From NCBI GenBank assembly GCA_017301995.1, contig JAFLEH010000004.1:62001-126000 (forward strand): a stretch of 64,000 bases of DNA, written 5' to 3'. The translations under genes and the position numbers were made by a program. Below, piece after piece: positions 19,299 to 27,717 of this stretch. Position 1 is the stretch's first letter, and every line of letters begins with the position of its first letter. The stretch is from Verrucomicrobiota bacterium (GTDB lineage Bacteria; Verrucomicrobiota; Verrucomicrobiia; Verrucomicrobiales; Akkermansiaceae). The notes under the pieces are model-generated. The model was not told the DNA's origin. It did no database searches and saw only the letters and a program-made list of their open reading frames with translations.

Positions 19299-19340
19299 GA
19301 GTCAAGATACAAGATGCAAGAGTCAAGATACAAGAATCAA
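19299..19340 (+). repeat. Two tandem 21-bp repeats
   Basis: Two adjacent 21-bp copies starting gagtcaagatacaaga and differing only in the last five bases (tgcaa versus atcaa), followed by a partial third start (gactc). They lie just after the yidC stop codon. The function is unknown. Confidence 0.8.
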
Positions 19341-19376
19341 GACTCGAGAGGGCTTGGATAGTAAGATCGCTCCACC

Positions 19377-19401
19377 AAGCGCCCGCCTTCCGGGCTTTTT
19401 T
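19377..19401 (+). terminator. Probable Rho-independent terminator of yidC
   Basis: Stem aagc-gc-ccg / cgg-gctt with a two-base bulge and a 5-nt loop, followed by six T (19396-19401). The stem is short but GC-rich. It ends the rpmH-yidC transcription unit. Confidence 0.5.
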
Positions 19402-19473
19402 CCTATACCTCCTGCGTCTCCACCCGGCCGGGCTATCAGTGATCGCGGGCGTCCCGCCAAGCGGATTCCGGGA

Positions 19474-19775
19474 ATGGATCCATTGGCTGGAGTCTGTCCA
19501 TCCCCGCTCCGGTTTCGGTTCCGGATTCCCTATGAAGGTTACGCAAAAGTCCGCGGATGCGGCCCTTCGATTGGCGATCCTGACGAGTTCGAGGCGGTGA
19601 AAGGCCAGATACCGCCGATGGAAAAGAAATCGTCACTTGGCAGGATTACACCGCGTCCCGGCAAAGCACCCGCAAAACCGGTCTTTGGGGGGCCGCCGGA
19701 ATGGTAGCGCTCGGCTTTGTCGTGGTCATCCTCCAGAAGATCGCATTGGCCAGAATGAAGTCCGGCCGCTCGTGA
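19474..19775 (+). pseudogene. Frameshifted remnant of a small membrane protein
   Basis: Two pieces in different frames join naturally if one base is added near 19608. The first ends GDPDEFEAVKGQ. The second continues DTADGKEIVTWQDYTASRQS and then a membrane helix (GLWGAAGMVALGFVVVILQK), ending at the stop at 19773-19775. The family is not recognised and the start is uncertain (an ATG at 19474 is used). It could be a decayed gene or a sequencing error. The rest of 19402-20005 shows no clear gene. Confidence 0.35.
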
Positions 19776-20027
19776 GGAGCGTTTTACTGGGAGTCGAAGG
19801 AATCGCATTGATCACAGCCACACGAGGACGGCATCGCGTGTCTTCATCGGGAACTTTTTTGAATCCGGGCTCCGGAATTGATGTCATGGCGGGTTTCTGC
19901 GGCGGAGTTCGGGCCAAATCGCGGAAAAAACGCGTGAAAACGACTTGCCAAGGCGCAATTGAGGGGCAAACTCGCCGTCCCGCTTGCGCGACGCGCCAAA
20001 TGGCGTAGTATTCACGATGTATTCCCA

Positions 20028-20534
20028 ATGCGTTTGACCGAACTGCTCAGTCCCTGTCAGATCCTCCTCGACCTCAAGGCCGGGGAGCGCTGGTCGGCGA
20101 TTGTGGAATTGGTGGATTTGCTGGTCGAGCGGGGGAAACTTCCTTCGGAAATGCGTGAGGAGGTTTTGTCGTCGCTGAAGGCGCGCGAGGATCTGGTGAG
20201 CACCGGTGTGGGCTACGGCGTGGCCATTCCACACGCGTTTTCCGACAAGCTGGACCGGGTGGTTGCGGTGTTCGGCCGTTCGAAGCACGGCATCGATTTC
20301 GAGTCGCTGGATGGCGGGTTGGTCCGCTTCGTGATTCTATTTCTGGTTCCCCGGCGGGATTACGGGATGCACCTCCACACGCTTTCCGCCATCGCCAAGC
20401 TTTTCACCAACAGCGACGTCCGAGCGCGGCTCGCCGCCGCGGAAAAACGCTCGGAGGTGCTCGGCATTCTCGAAACCAAGCCGTCCCGCGCATCCAATAA
20501 CGGGCTGTCCAGACCCGCTGAAAGACACTCATGA
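20028..20534 (+). CDS. PTS EIIA-like (PtsN/fructose IIA-type) protein
   Basis: 168 residues with the PTS EIIA type-2 fold, a phosphoryl acceptor or regulator in the nitrogen- or fructose-type phosphotransferase system. The phosphorylated His is seen in GVGYGVAIPHAFSDKL near residue 66. The start segment MRLTELLSPCQILLDLKAGE resembles PtsN (MxxxxLLxxxxIxLDLxAxxK). No EIIB, EIIC, HPr or EI gene is nearby, so a regulatory role is more likely than sugar transport. A promoter-like TTGCGC (19984-19989), 16-nt spacer, TAGTAT (20006-20011) lies very close to the start. Its stop overlaps the argS start by 4 nt (ATGA). Confidence 0.85.
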   Translation: MRLTELLSPCQILLDLKAGERWSAIVELVDLLVERGKLPSEMREEVLSSLKAREDLVSTGVGYGVAIPHAFSDKLDRVVAVFGRSKHGIDFESLDGGLVRFVILFLVPRRDYGMHLHTLSAIAKLFTNSDVRARLAAAEKRSEVLGILETKPSRASNNGLSRPAERHS

Positions 20535-22276
20535 CCCTGCAACAAAAACTCGAATCCCGCCTCGCCACGGCGGTGGCGGCGGTGTTGGGAGAACCCGCCG
20601 CAGCCCCCGTGGTCCCCGTTGCGGACCTGCGCTTCGGCGACTATCAGTCAAACGCCGCGATGGTGCTGGCCAAACAGCGCAAGACAAATCCGCGCGCGCT
20701 GGCTGGGGATATCATCGGCCGGCTCGATCTAACCGGCTTGGCCACCGCCGAGATCGCGGGCCCCGGTTTCATCAATTTCCGCGTTCTGCCGGAAGCCTTC
20801 GCCGCGCGCGCCGAGGCGCTGCTGCGCGATGAGCGGCTCGGTGTTCCCGCCACGGGCGCCGGCCGCACCGTGGTGGTCGATTTTTCCGCGCCCAATGTGG
20901 CCAAGCCGATGCACGTGGGGCACATCCGTTCCACGATCATTGGCGATTCGCTCGCCAGGGTCGCGCGGTTTCTCGGCTTCAATGTGATCGCGGACAACCA
21001 CATCGGCGACTGGGGCACGCAGTTCGGGATGATCCTCCACGGTTGGAAAACCCTGTTGGACCGCGATGCTCTAACCAAGGATCCGATCGCCGAGCTGGTC
21101 CGGGTCTATCGGGAGATCAACGCCTCCGCCAAGGCCGATCCGGCGGTGATGGACCTTTGCAAGGCCGAGTTGGTGAAACTCCAGGCCGGCGATCCGGAGA
21201 ACCTCGGAATCTGGCAGCAGTGCATCGACGTTTCGAAACAGGGACTCCAGAAAATCTACGACCGGCTGGATGTGCGGTTCGACCACTGGTTGGGAGAGAG
21301 TTATTACAACGATCGCCTGCCGGGGTTGGTGGATGAGTTTCTGGCCAAAGGGCTCGCCCGCGAAAGCGACGGGGCGGTCTGCGTTTTCTCAGACGGCGCG
21401 AAAAAGCCCGAGGACGACCCGTTCATGGTCCACAAGGAGGGTGGTTGGACCGACAATCCGGCGATCATCCGCAAGGCCGACGGAGGGTTTCTCTACGCCA
21501 CCACCGATCTGGCGACGATCCAATACCGCATCGACGAATGGAAGGCCGACCACGTGTGGTATGTGGTGGGCGTGCCGCAGCAACTGCATTTCCGCCAGGT
21601 CTTCGAGGCGGCGGAACGCTGGGGCAAGCGCGGGGATTTCCGCCACGTCGGATTTGGCTCGATCCTCGGCGAGGACCGCAAGCTGATGCGCACCCGCAGC
21701 GGGGAAAACGTCGGCCTAACCGACGTGCTGGAGGAAGCGGTCGAACGCGCCGCCGCGGTGATCGCGGAAAAGAACCCGGACCTCGCGCCGGACGAAGCCG
21801 CCGAGATCGCCGAAACCATCGGCATCGGCGCGGTGAAGTTCGCCGAACTCTCGCAGAACCGGCTCACCGATTACGTGTTCGCGTGGGACCGGATGCTCGC
21901 GCTGCAAGGGGATACGGCGCCGTATTTGCAGTATTCGCATGTCCGGATCCGCTCGATTTTCCGCAAGCTGGAGGGACCGTGCGATCTGTCCGGCCAAAGG
22001 GTGGCGCTTGGCGAGGACGCCGAGATCCATCTGGTGCGGATGCTCACCCGGTTCGGCGAGGTGGTGCCGAGCGTGCTCGATGATTTCCGGCCCAATCTGC
22101 TGGCGAACTATCTGTTGGATCTGGCGCGGGCGTTTCACTCGTTTTTCGAGGCCTGTCCGGTGCTCAAGGCGGAGGAACCCGCCCGCGGCAGCCGCCTGGC
22201 GCTGTGCGAATTGACTTCCCGCGTGCTGAGCAAGGGACTCGACCTGCTAGGCATCCGCGTTCCCGAGAGGATGTGA
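20531..22276 (+). CDS. argS: Arginyl-tRNA synthetase
   Basis: Class I aminoacyl-tRNA synthetase that charges tRNA-Arg. It has 581 residues, near the E. coli length of 577. The N-terminal Add-1 domain (about 1-95) is followed by the HIGH-type motif in APNVAKPMHVGHIRSTIIGD, the catalytic domain (DNHIGDWGTQFGMILHGW), the KMSK-equivalent region (GEDRKLMRTRSGENVGL, lacking a canonical KMSK as in most ArgRS), and the DALR anticodon-binding domain ending GLDLLGIRVPERM. The start overlaps the PTS gene stop, so the two are probably co-transcribed and coupled. Confidence 0.97.
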   Translation: MTLQQKLESRLATAVAAVLGEPAAAPVVPVADLRFGDYQSNAAMVLAKQRKTNPRALAGDIIGRLDLTGLATAEIAGPGFINFRVLPEAFAARAEALLRDERLGVPATGAGRTVVVDFSAPNVAKPMHVGHIRSTIIGDSLARVARFLGFNVIADNHIGDWGTQFGMILHGWKTLLDRDALTKDPIAELVRVYREINASAKADPAVMDLCKAELVKLQAGDPENLGIWQQCIDVSKQGLQKIYDRLDVRFDHWLGESYYNDRLPGLVDEFLAKGLARESDGAVCVFSDGAKKPEDDPFMVHKEGGWTDNPAIIRKADGGFLYATTDLATIQYRIDEWKADHVWYVVGVPQQLHFRQVFEAAERWGKRGDFRHVGFGSILGEDRKLMRTRSGENVGLTDVLEEAVERAAAVIAEKNPDLAPDEAAEIAETIGIGAVKFAELSQNRLTDYVFAWDRMLALQGDTAPYLQYSHVRIRSIFRKLEGPCDLSGQRVALGEDAEIHLVRMLTRFGEVVPSVLDDFRPNLLANYLLDLARAFHSFFEACPVLKAEEPARGSRLALCELTSRVLSKGLDLLGIRVPERM

Positions 22277-22415
22277 GAACCGCGGTGGCCGGGGCCCGTT
22301 TCACAACGCGAGGATGCCGGTTTTCCCGTGTTTGGTGATCAACCGCTTTTTTGCGTGGACTCAGTTGGAGGCCGCACGCTAGGGTGCGTCCGGCGACAAG
22401 CCCGCTCCATTTTCC

Positions 22416-24098
22416 ATGACCCAGCCACCCTTCTACGTGATCGGCCACAAGAATCCCGATACCGACGCCATTTGTTCGGCGATCGGTCACGCGGCCCTGC
22501 TGCGGGCGACGGGAGAAGCTCCCGGAGCTATCGCCGCGCGCTGCGGAGACATTTCGCAGAGGACCCACTGGGTGCTCGAGCGGGCCGGGGTGGGGGACCC
22601 GCCGCTGGTGACCGACGTGCGGACCACCGCGGGAATGATCTGCCACCGGCACATCATCCAGGTGCTGGAGTCTGACACCTTTCTAACCGCCCACCGGCTG
22701 ATGCTCACCCACGGAGTGCGCGCGGTGCCCGTGATCAATGATGAGGGATCGGTCAGCGGCGTGTTGAACTATATCGATCTGCTAGGTCTGCTGTTGCCCG
22801 CCCAAACCGAGGGGATCAGCGTGCGGACGGTGCATGTCTCCCTATCGAAACTGGCGGACACTCTGGAGGCGCAGAGTCTTGGCGCGCCATTGCCGCCCGC
22901 GGAGGAAGAGGAGGACCTGATCCTGCTCGTTGGAGCGTCCTCTCAGGATGCGGTGGACAAACGGCTCAACGTGGCAATCAAGGACGGTACCATCGGGCGT
23001 TTTCTGGTGATCTGCGGTGATCGGCCGATCGTGCAGCGTTCCGCCATCGACCATGGCGCGCGGGCGCTGCTGGTGACCGGCGACAACCCGGTCACCAAGG
23101 AGATCCGGGAATATGCGGTGCGGAAGGGTGTGGTGGTGTTGCTTTGCCACTACGACACCGCAAGCGCCTCCACCCTGATGCGTTGCTCACGGACTGTTAG
23201 AAACGTGATGCGTCCGGATTTCCTATCCGTTCCGGCCCACGAACCGGTGTCCCGTTTGAGAAAACGGCTGGCATCCATCGACCAGACGATGTTTCCGGTG
23301 ATGGACTCCTCGGACGGCAGGATGGTCGGCGTTCTGACGAAATCCGACCTGGTTGATCCGCCTCGGGTCAAACTGGTCCTGGTGGATCACAACGAATACG
23401 CGCAGGCCGTTCACGGAGTGGAGGAGGCGGAGGTGATCGAAGTGATCGACCACCATCGTTTGGCGGGCGACCTTGTGTCGCGCGAGCCGATCCGGTATCT
23501 CAACGAACCGGTGGGATCCACTTCCACGCTGGTGGCGCGGAAGTTTTTCTACCGCCAGATTCGTCCGGAGTCGGGAGTGGCAATCTGCTTGTGCGCCGGG
23601 ATCATCGCGGACACCCTGTGCCTGACCGGCCCAACGACCACGCCGCTGGATCGGGAGATGCTCGATTGGCTGGCCAGCGCCGCCGGGATCGACCCGATGG
23701 TGTTCGCGGAGGAGTTTTTCGCGGTGGGGTCGATGATCGCCGCCGCGAGTCCCGAGGCGATCGTAGGCGCCGACCGCAAGGAATTCACGGAGGACGGTTT
23801 CCTGGTGAGCATTTCGCAGGTGGAAGAGCGGGGATTGCACGGTTTCGCCGCCAGAAGGGTGGAACTGGAAATGGCGCTCAGGGATCTGGTGCAGCGCAAC
23901 CGTTACGACCTCGCGGTACTCGCGGTGACGGATATTGTCGGGCATCACAGCCTTGTTCTGGCGGTCGGTAACGAGGCGATCCTCGCCAGGATGCCGTTCG
24001 AACGACTCGATGGGGCGCTTTTCGACGCGCCCGGTGTGGTGAGCCGGAAGAAACAGCTTTTCCCGGCGGTCTGCGACGCGGTTCACCACGCACGCTGA
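22416..24098 (+). CDS. Manganese-dependent inorganic pyrophosphatase with CBS and DRTGG domains
   Basis: Family II pyrophosphatase, hydrolysing PPi to phosphate, 560 residues. The N-terminal DHH domain starts YVIGHKNPDTDAICSAIG. Metal ligands continue in VDHNEYAQ and VIDHHRLAGD, and the C-terminal DHHA2 domain ends with the substrate-binding segment SRKKQ. Between them lies an insertion (about 65-305) with two CBS halves (AHRLMLTHGVRAVPVINDEG, SIDQTMFPVMDSSDGRMVGV) around a DRTGG domain, as in regulated enzymes such as that of Clostridium perfringens, where adenine nucleotides control activity. Nucleotide control here is inferred from that family. Confidence 0.92.
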   Translation: MTQPPFYVIGHKNPDTDAICSAIGHAALLRATGEAPGAIAARCGDISQRTHWVLERAGVGDPPLVTDVRTTAGMICHRHIIQVLESDTFLTAHRLMLTHGVRAVPVINDEGSVSGVLNYIDLLGLLLPAQTEGISVRTVHVSLSKLADTLEAQSLGAPLPPAEEEEDLILLVGASSQDAVDKRLNVAIKDGTIGRFLVICGDRPIVQRSAIDHGARALLVTGDNPVTKEIREYAVRKGVVVLLCHYDTASASTLMRCSRTVRNVMRPDFLSVPAHEPVSRLRKRLASIDQTMFPVMDSSDGRMVGVLTKSDLVDPPRVKLVLVDHNEYAQAVHGVEEAEVIEVIDHHRLAGDLVSREPIRYLNEPVGSTSTLVARKFFYRQIRPESGVAICLCAGIIADTLCLTGPTTTPLDREMLDWLASAAGIDPMVFAEEFFAVGSMIAAASPEAIVGADRKEFTEDGFLVSISQVEERGLHGFAARRVELEMALRDLVQRNRYDLAVLAVTDIVGHHSLVLAVGNEAILARMPFERLDGALFDAPGVVSRKKQLFPAVCDAVHHAR

Positions 24099-24126
24099 TC
24101 CGGAGAATCTCGGATTGAATCAGGCA

Positions 24127-24156
24127 TTGCAAAGCGGGTGGTCCCGGTGCTACCGT
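24127..24156 (+). promoter_or_regulatory. Candidate leaderless promoter of alanine dehydrogenase
   Basis: TTGCAA at 24127-24132, an 18-nt spacer, then TACCGT at 24151-24156. The ATG is at 24165, only 8 nt after the -10, so transcription should start at or next to the start codon. Confidence 0.4.
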
Positions 24157-24164
24157 CCCCGCGT

Positions 24165-25268
24165 ATGAATATTGGCATCCCGAAAGAAATCAAGGCGCAG
24201 GAAAGCAGAGTCAGCATGACCCCGGGGTCGGTGGCGGAACTGGTGAAGCGGGGCAACCGGGTCCTGGTGGAGCGGGGGGCAGGAATTGCCGCGAGTTTCG
24301 CCGATGCCCTATACGAGGCGGCCGGCGCGGAAATGGTGGATGGTCCGGAAGCTGTTTTCGGGGAGGCCGAATTGATCGTCAAGGTCAAGGAGCCGCAACC
24401 GTCCGAGGTGGCGATGCTCGGACCACAACATATACTTTTCACCTATCTGCATTTGGCCGCGGATAAGAAGCTGACCGAATCGCTGGTGGCCACCGGATGC
24501 ACCGGCATCGCCTACGAGACGATCGAGGTGAATCGGCGGCTTCCGCTGTTGGAACCGATGAGCGAGATCGCCGGCCGTATGTCCGCGATTGTGGGATCTT
24601 ACCATCTGGCCAAACACTGCGGGGGGCGCGGGTGCCTGCTGGGCGGTGTTCCGGGGGTCGCGCCAGGGCGGGTAGTGGTGCTCGGCGGCGGCACCGCCGG
24701 CGTCAACGCCGCCCGCGTGGCGACCGGAGTGGGCGCGGACGTCACCATTCTGGAGGTCGATTTCGAACGCATGCGGTTTCTTGATATCACAATGGGGAGC
24801 GCCCACACGGTTTATTCCAATGAGGCCAACCTCGCGGACCTGTTGCCGCGGGTGGACCTGGTGATCGGGGCGGTGCTCGTTCCGGGTGCCAAAGCCCCGA
24901 AACTGATCACCCGCGAGATGCTGCGGATGATGCCGCAGGGCAGTGTTTTCGTGGACATCGCGGTGGACCAGGGAGGCTGCGCGGAAACCACCCGGCCGAC
25001 CACCCACGAGAAACCCACTTATGAAGAGGAGGGTGTCATCCATTATTGTGTGGCCAATATGCCTGGTGCCTATGCCAGAACCGCCACCCAGGCGCTCAAC
25101 AATGTGACCCATCCCTGGACGATGCTGATCGCCGACCGGGGCCTCGCGGGGGCTTGCGCGGTTCGGAAGGAACTCGTCGGTGGCATCAACACGTTCAAAG
25201 GCGGGCTCACCTGCGGGCCGGTCGCGGATGCGCACGGACTTCCCTTCGCGGGACTGGCACAGCCCTAA
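24165..25268 (+). CDS. ald: Alanine dehydrogenase
   Basis: NAD-dependent alanine dehydrogenase, interconverting L-alanine with pyruvate and ammonia. It has 367 residues, the usual family length. Motifs: MNIGIPKEIKAQESRVSMTP at the start, LIVKVKEPQPSE with the substrate-binding Lys, FTYLHLAADK with the catalytic His, the nucleotide-binding glycines in VVVLGGGTAGVNAARVA, and the C-terminal GLTCGPVADAHGL. The ATG at 24165 was chosen over an upstream in-frame ATG (24138) because the family starts at MNIGIPKE. The promoter places the transcript start next to this ATG. The gene is monocistronic, followed by tRNA-Gly on the other strand. Confidence 0.96.
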   Translation: MNIGIPKEIKAQESRVSMTPGSVAELVKRGNRVLVERGAGIAASFADALYEAAGAEMVDGPEAVFGEAELIVKVKEPQPSEVAMLGPQHILFTYLHLAADKKLTESLVATGCTGIAYETIEVNRRLPLLEPMSEIAGRMSAIVGSYHLAKHCGGRGCLLGGVPGVAPGRVVVLGGGTAGVNAARVATGVGADVTILEVDFERMRFLDITMGSAHTVYSNEANLADLLPRVDLVIGAVLVPGAKAPKLITREMLRMMPQGSVFVDIAVDQGGCAETTRPTTHEKPTYEEEGVIHYCVANMPGAYARTATQALNNVTHPWTMLIADRGLAGACAVRKELVGGINTFKGGLTCGPVADAHGLPFAGLAQP

Positions 25269-25307
25269 ACCCTCGGAAATGGGGGAGATCCCGGAAAGTC
25301 CGGCAAA

Positions 25308-25378
25308 TACGGGTGGAGGGAATCGAACCCTCGCCACAAGCTTGGGAAGCTCGTGTTCTACCACTAAACTACACCCGC
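25308..25378 (-). tRNA. tRNA-Gly (anticodon CCC)
   Basis: A 71-nt cloverleaf: acceptor GCGGGTG pairing with CACCCGT (first pair G:U), D arm GTTT/GAAC, anticodon loop TTCCCAA giving CCC, and T arm GAGGG-TTCGATT-CCCTC. The 3' CCA is not encoded (ATTT follows), so it must be added by CCA transferase. It is divergent from the next tRNA-Gly. Confidence 0.93.
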
Positions 25379-25546
25379 CGGAAGTCAGGGGGCGGAAGTC
25401 TGCGTCGGAAATCGGCTCTGACAAGCAAAAACGTCCGGGACCGGGAAATTTCTCCAACAATGGAAGAATTCTTCGGAAAACCGAAAAAAACCGAAAAAAA
25501 AACTTGCGGGAGGGACGTAAAAGCGCTTGTCTTGCGTCGAGATGTC

Positions 25547-25620
25547 GCGGGCATAGCTTAGTGGTAAAGCCCTAGCCTTCCAAGCTAGCCATGCGGGTTC
25601 GATTCCCGCTGCCCGCTCCA
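25547..25620 (+). tRNA. tRNA-Gly (anticodon TCC)
   Basis: A 74-nt cloverleaf including an encoded CCA end. Acceptor GCGGGCA pairs with TGCCCGC, the anticodon loop CTTCCAA gives TCC, and the T arm is GCGGG-TTCGATT-CCCGC. It is 168 bp from the CCC isoacceptor and divergent to it. The AT-rich tract with ccgaaaaaaaccgaaaaaaa just upstream may help its promoter. Confidence 0.95.
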
Positions 25621-25670
25621 AATCTCCCGATTTCCTGATACACACAATCCCCAAACCTAGCCTACCAATT

Positions 25671-26294
25671 ATGAAAATGACTGTCCGTTATGCGCTTCTG
25701 AGCGCGACCCTCGGGGTGTTGTCGTCCTCGGCGGCGTTCGCCGAAGCCGACTGCGCCAAGCTCACCCAAGCCGTGAAACAAGCGATCAATTCTGATCCAG
25801 CCGCCGTTCTCCAGGTTGTGGAGAAGCAGGTTTCCGCCAATCCGGGATGCGCCTGTGAGGTCGTGAAGGCGGCAATCGAAGGTTCGAACGCCGATGCGAA
25901 GCTGGTGGCCTCGATTGTGGAAACCGCGATCACTTCCGCCCCTCAGCACCTCCGCCTGATCTCCCAGTGCGCGGTTGCCGTGGCTCCCGACGCACTGGGC
26001 AACGTGCAAGCCGTGGTGGCCAAGCTCGACCCCAATAGCGGCGAATCCGCTCCGGTCAAATCCAGCGCGAAGGATGCCAAGGGTGCTCCGGTGAAACCCC
26101 CGGTGGCTGCCAATCCCCTCGATTTCCCGGGTTCCGGCATCGGTGACCCGCCCGTCCGCGTGGGTAACAATCCCGGTGGGCCCGGCGGTATTCCACTCAT
26201 TCCGTTTGGTCCCCCGAGCAATGTGCCTCCGACGGGAATTCTTCCCCCTCCCGCACCGCCCATTTCCCCGCCGGTCAAGATCACAAATGGCTGA
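25671..26294 (+). CDS. Secreted protein, Cys-containing N-terminal domain and Pro/Gly-rich tail
   Basis: 207 residues of unknown family. A signal peptide (MKMTVRYALLSATLGVLSSSAAFA) is followed by a helical domain of about 100 residues with four Cys (DCAKLT, GCACEVV, SQCAVAV) and then a disordered Pro/Gly-rich tail (GGPGGIPLIPFGPPSNVPP). Similar small secreted proteins are common just before exopolysaccharide export genes, and the gene is followed 52 bp later by the barrel protein, so a role in the surface-polymer locus is plausible but unproven. Confidence 0.75.
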   Translation: MKMTVRYALLSATLGVLSSSAAFAEADCAKLTQAVKQAINSDPAAVLQVVEKQVSANPGCACEVVKAAIEGSNADAKLVASIVETAITSAPQHLRLISQCAVAVAPDALGNVQAVVAKLDPNSGESAPVKSSAKDAKGAPVKPPVAANPLDFPGSGIGDPPVRVGNNPGGPGGIPLIPFGPPSNVPPTGILPPPAPPISPPVKITNG

Positions 26295-26346
26295 TTGCTT
26301 CCGGTTGTCCGCACTCTCCGTTTCAACGTATCGCTGAATTAACCTT

Positions 26347-27573
26347 ATGAAAAGTAAACTTGTCACACTCTTTGCCACGGCGCTAGCCGTCGGAATTTCC
26401 CACGCGAACCAAGGTCTTTACTACATCGGTAGTGAAGCTCAGGAGTCAATGCCGCTCAAATGGGTGGTCGGCGTCGATTTGACCTACGACGATAACGTAA
26501 CACCCGGAACGCTTGTCGAAAATGATTCGGTGGCCGTGACTCCTTATGTGGGAGTGTCGTTTGTCAACCTCACCCCGCAGACGACTTGGGATGTTTATGC
26601 CCGGCTGGGTTGTATCTATTACTTCGACGAGCCGACCGCCATTGGTGCTGACGACCTATACACCCAGGCTCGTGTCGGAATCAACCTGACCCATCGCTTC
26701 AGTGAGCGTCTTCGCCTCTCCAGCCGGAGTTTCCTCGCATACGAGCTCGAGCCTGATTACAGCTACGGATTCGCTACTACCCGCCAAGTCGGTGAATATC
26801 TCTATTGGCAGACCGATAACGCGCTTGGCTACCGTTGGACGGAGCGTCTGGCCACCTACACGGGCTTTACGATTACCGACCTCGATTACCAAGATACCGA
26901 CGTTCAGGACCGTTTTACATGGTCGGTTTACAATCAGTTCCGCTATCAACTGACCCCTCAGCAAACGGTTCTGACCCTTGACTATCGCTATGCCGAAACG
27001 GACGGTGGCAGTGTTGCTTCCGATTCGTCCGATCAATATATTCTGCTCGGGATCGAACATCGGTTCAGCCCCAACAGTATCATGATCGCCCGTGCTGGTG
27101 CCCAGTTCCGCGATGTTGACGCTGGTGACAGTTCGAGCAGTCCCTATGCGGAGATTACCCTGCGCAATCAACTGACCGAGCAGCTCATGGTACGTGCCTT
27201 TGCACGCTACGGCTTGGAGGCGTACGATACCGTGCAGGCAATCGGTACCAGCGTGTACGACTTCGACCAGCGCGCCACTCTCCGGATCGGAGTTTCCGGT
27301 GAGTATTCAATCACGCCGATGTTCACTGTGTTTAGCGGCATTGATTTCATCACTGCTGAAATGGACGATGGCCGCCGGGTGGCCGGTGTTGGGCCGCTTA
27401 CCGCCAGCGGGTACTCCCAAGATCTGTTCAATGTCTATCTTGGTCTGTCCGTGAAGTTCATGGATGGTCTATACGGGACCCTCTCTTACAGCTACACTGA
27501 CTCTGCGTCGGACTTCGCGAATCAGGATTATGATCGCAACCGTGTCAGCCTTGGAGTCCGCTACGAATTCTGA
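26347..27573 (+). CDS. Outer-membrane beta-barrel protein of the exopolysaccharide locus
   Basis: 408 residues, with a signal peptide (MKSKLVTLFATALAVGISHA). The rest alternates hydrophobic and polar residues with many Tyr/Arg/Thr, typical of a barrel: TYDDNVTPGTLVENDSVAVT, YRWTERLATYTGFTITDLDY. It ends SLGVRYEF with the C-terminal aromatic residue recognised by BAM. The N-terminal text resembles barrels found beside Wzc/Wza-type genes. It may form the outer export channel or a surface anchor for the polymer. It ends at a strong terminator. Confidence 0.8.
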   Translation: MKSKLVTLFATALAVGISHANQGLYYIGSEAQESMPLKWVVGVDLTYDDNVTPGTLVENDSVAVTPYVGVSFVNLTPQTTWDVYARLGCIYYFDEPTAIGADDLYTQARVGINLTHRFSERLRLSSRSFLAYELEPDYSYGFATTRQVGEYLYWQTDNALGYRWTERLATYTGFTITDLDYQDTDVQDRFTWSVYNQFRYQLTPQQTVLTLDYRYAETDGGSVASDSSDQYILLGIEHRFSPNSIMIARAGAQFRDVDAGDSSSSPYAEITLRNQLTEQLMVRAFARYGLEAYDTVQAIGTSVYDFDQRATLRIGVSGEYSITPMFTVFSGIDFITAEMDDGRRVAGVGPLTASGYSQDLFNVYLGLSVKFMDGLYGTLSYSYTDSASDFANQDYDRNRVSLGVRYEF

Positions 27574-27633
27574 GGCGTTCCGATAAAGACGATTTCAACA
27601 AGATCGATCCCCACATCATTCATCCCAACCCGG

Positions 27634-27671
27634 AACTCCCGCAATGTTTTCCATTGCGGGAGTTTTGCTTT
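27634..27671 (+). terminator. Rho-independent terminator after the barrel gene
   Basis: Perfect 13-bp stem (27634-27646 with 27652-27664), a 5-nt loop, then a short T-rich tail (ttgcttt). It separates the barrel gene from the kinase gene, which has its own promoter. Confidence 0.85.
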
Positions 27672-27697
27672 GATTCCATCAGTATTCATGCTAAAAT
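27670..27697 (+). promoter_or_regulatory. Likely promoter of the Wzc-like kinase gene
   Basis: TTGATT at 27670-27675, a 16-nt spacer, then TAAAAT at 27692-27697, about 20 bp before the ATG at 27718. It lies right after the preceding terminator. Confidence 0.5.
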
Positions 27698-27717
27698 AGC
27701 TCCCGCCCCAACGAACC

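Noticed and set aside
17372..19333. A 653-codon open frame opposite yidC
   Set aside because: His/Arg/Gly-rich shadow with no motif; yidC is unambiguous on the other strand.
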